In this document: one piece after another, positions 5,366 to 5,846 of the stretch
Layout: the number at the start of each line of letters is the position of its first letter
Position numbering within the stretch: the first letter of the stretch is position 1
NCBI GenBank assembly: GCA_023260615.1
Contig: JALQUY010000095.1
Location: forward strand, 1-5,846
DNA: 5,846 nucleotides
Reading direction: 5' to 3'
DNA from: Schleiferiaceae bacterium
GTDB lineage: Bacteria > Bacteroidota > Bacteroidia > Flavobacteriales > Schleiferiaceae
Translations under genes and position numbers: made by a program
Notes under the pieces: generated by a model
Database searches by the model: none
The model's input: only the letters and a program-made list of their open reading frames with translations
Told to the model about the DNA's origin: nothing

Positions 5366-5392
5366 TTTACGATGAAGGTAGTGATTTGCAGG

Positions 5393-5437
5393 ATTCCGTA
5401 ATACTATCCAGGAGAGCAGCCCTAGGCCGTACGGAAT
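5393..5437. promoter_or_regulatory. Inverted repeat in the divergent promoter region
   Basis: ATTCCGTA (5393-5400) and its exact reverse complement TACGGAAT (5430-5437) are 8-bp arms separated by 29 bases in the 112-bp region between the divergent regulator and dehydrogenase genes. The right arm overlaps the palindrome CCGTACGG (5427-5434) and a one-mismatch -7-like element GAATTTTG (5434-5441) that would direct transcription toward the dehydrogenase start at 5467. This is a reasonable operator candidate, not a demonstrated one; no -33 element was found. Confidence 0.35.
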
Positions 5438-5466
5438 TTTGCTAGGAAAGGGGGTTCTTGCTGAAC

Positions 5467-5846
5467 ATGAATCAACGGCTTCCCACACAATTCATCGTGA
5501 CGGGCTGCTCCCAAGGCATTGGCGAGGCCACGTGCCGCGCGCTACTGCAGCAAGGAAATCAGGTTTTGGGCTTAGACCTCAAGGCTCCGACTGCGGCTCT
5601 GGCCGATCACCCCAACTTCCAGTTTGAGAACGCGGATTTGACCCAAGAGGGCATGTACGAACGCTGGCTGGAACTGTTTAAAACCTACGCCCCCGATGCG
5701 GTGGTGCATTCGGCAGGGATGGGTACGATGGGGCGATTTGGCGAGATTCCGAGAGAACGCGAGCGCATTATGGTAAAGCTCAATGTACTCGCGACCTTGG
5801 ATGTCGTGCATGCCGCGGTCGCCCAGGGTCCCATGAAAAAACCCAT
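5467..5846 (+). CDS. Short-chain dehydrogenase/reductase, N-terminal part (runs off window)
   Basis: From ATG 5467 the frame stays open for 126 codons to the window end, so the gene is truncated only by the window. It is a classical SDR Rossmann fold: strand QFIVTG then the glycine-rich loop TGCSQGIG (12-19); the second strand QVLGLDL ends in Asp37, which favours NAD(H) over NADP(H); NADL with Asp57 contacts the adenine ring; VVHSAG (79-84) replaces the common NNAG; and Asn106 in KLNVLATLDV is the conserved helix-4 asparagine. The catalytic Ser and YxxxK lie beyond the window, so activity and substrate cannot be judged. The start is well placed, ten residues before the first glycine-rich-loop residues. 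AGGAAAGGGGG at 5444-5454 is purine-rich but rather far from the ATG. The HTH regulator gene is divergent to it and may control it. Confidence 0.88.
   Translation, partial: MNQRLPTQFIVTGCSQGIGEATCRALLQQGNQVLGLDLKAPTAALADHPNFQFENADLTQEGMYERWLELFKTYAPDAVVHSAGMGTMGRFGEIPRERERIMVKLNVLATLDVVHAAVAQGPMKKP

Noticed and set aside
2711..5846. A sulfonolipid biosynthesis cluster built from the sulfotransferase-like, aminotransferase and dehydrogenase genes
   Set aside because: The dehydrogenase is divergent and incomplete, no acyltransferase of the cysteate type is visible, and the known sulfonolipid route does not need a PAPS sulfotransferase. The link would be speculation.
1..5846. CRISPR array, insertion sequence, toxin-antitoxin or defence system
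   Set aside because: No spaced direct repeats, transposase, terminal inverted repeats or recognisable defence proteins were found; the only short tandem array is the four 8-mers at 397-428.

Overview
The window looks like chromosomal DNA of a member of the Bacteroidota (Bacteroidetes) with moderately high GC. Four things point that way. The only clear promoter core, upstream of the tRNA, has the TAnnTTTG form of the Bacteroidetes -7 element. Almost no gene has a usable Shine-Dalgarno sequence. The HTH regulator at 4335-5354 and the membrane protein at 437-982 have the look of Bacteroidetes-type families. The SPOR protein and the DUF3089 protein also fit. This assignment is inference; the window has no phylogenetic marker apart from a tRNA.

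Layout. Positions 1-239 hold the C-terminal SPOR domain of a protein that begins upstream. It is followed by a hairpin terminator overlapping the stop codon, a second perfect hairpin, a 12-bp palindrome, and four copies of an 8-bp tandem repeat that end just before the next start codon. Positions 437-2060 are a tight two-gene unit: a four-helix membrane protein of unknown function and a secreted DUF3089 alpha/beta-hydrolase-like protein. Converging on it is a small aromatic-rich gene of unknown function (2057-2464, minus). A tRNA-Val(GAC) with its own -7 element and a strong terminator occupies 2532-2659.

Positions 2711-4334 are the most informative part: a sulfotransferase-like P-loop protein and a class IV (branched-chain/D-amino-acid type) aminotransferase, one base apart and presumably translationally coupled. 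From memory, plants carry fusion proteins joining these two domains in this order, which would suggest that the pair works together on one substrate pathway. Converging on it, with no intergenic base, is a 339-residue HTH regulator (minus). Across a 112-bp divergent intergenic region is the start of a short-chain dehydrogenase/reductase that runs off the window end at 5846.

No mobile element, CRISPR array, toxin-antitoxin pair or recognisable defence system is visible. Both convergent gene pairs finish on a shared or abutting palindromic stop (TTAA; TGATCA), so the region is compact. The observations most worth following are the sulfotransferase/aminotransferase pair, the 8-bp tandem repeat before the membrane protein gene, and the repeats around the regulator's start and the divergent intergenic region.
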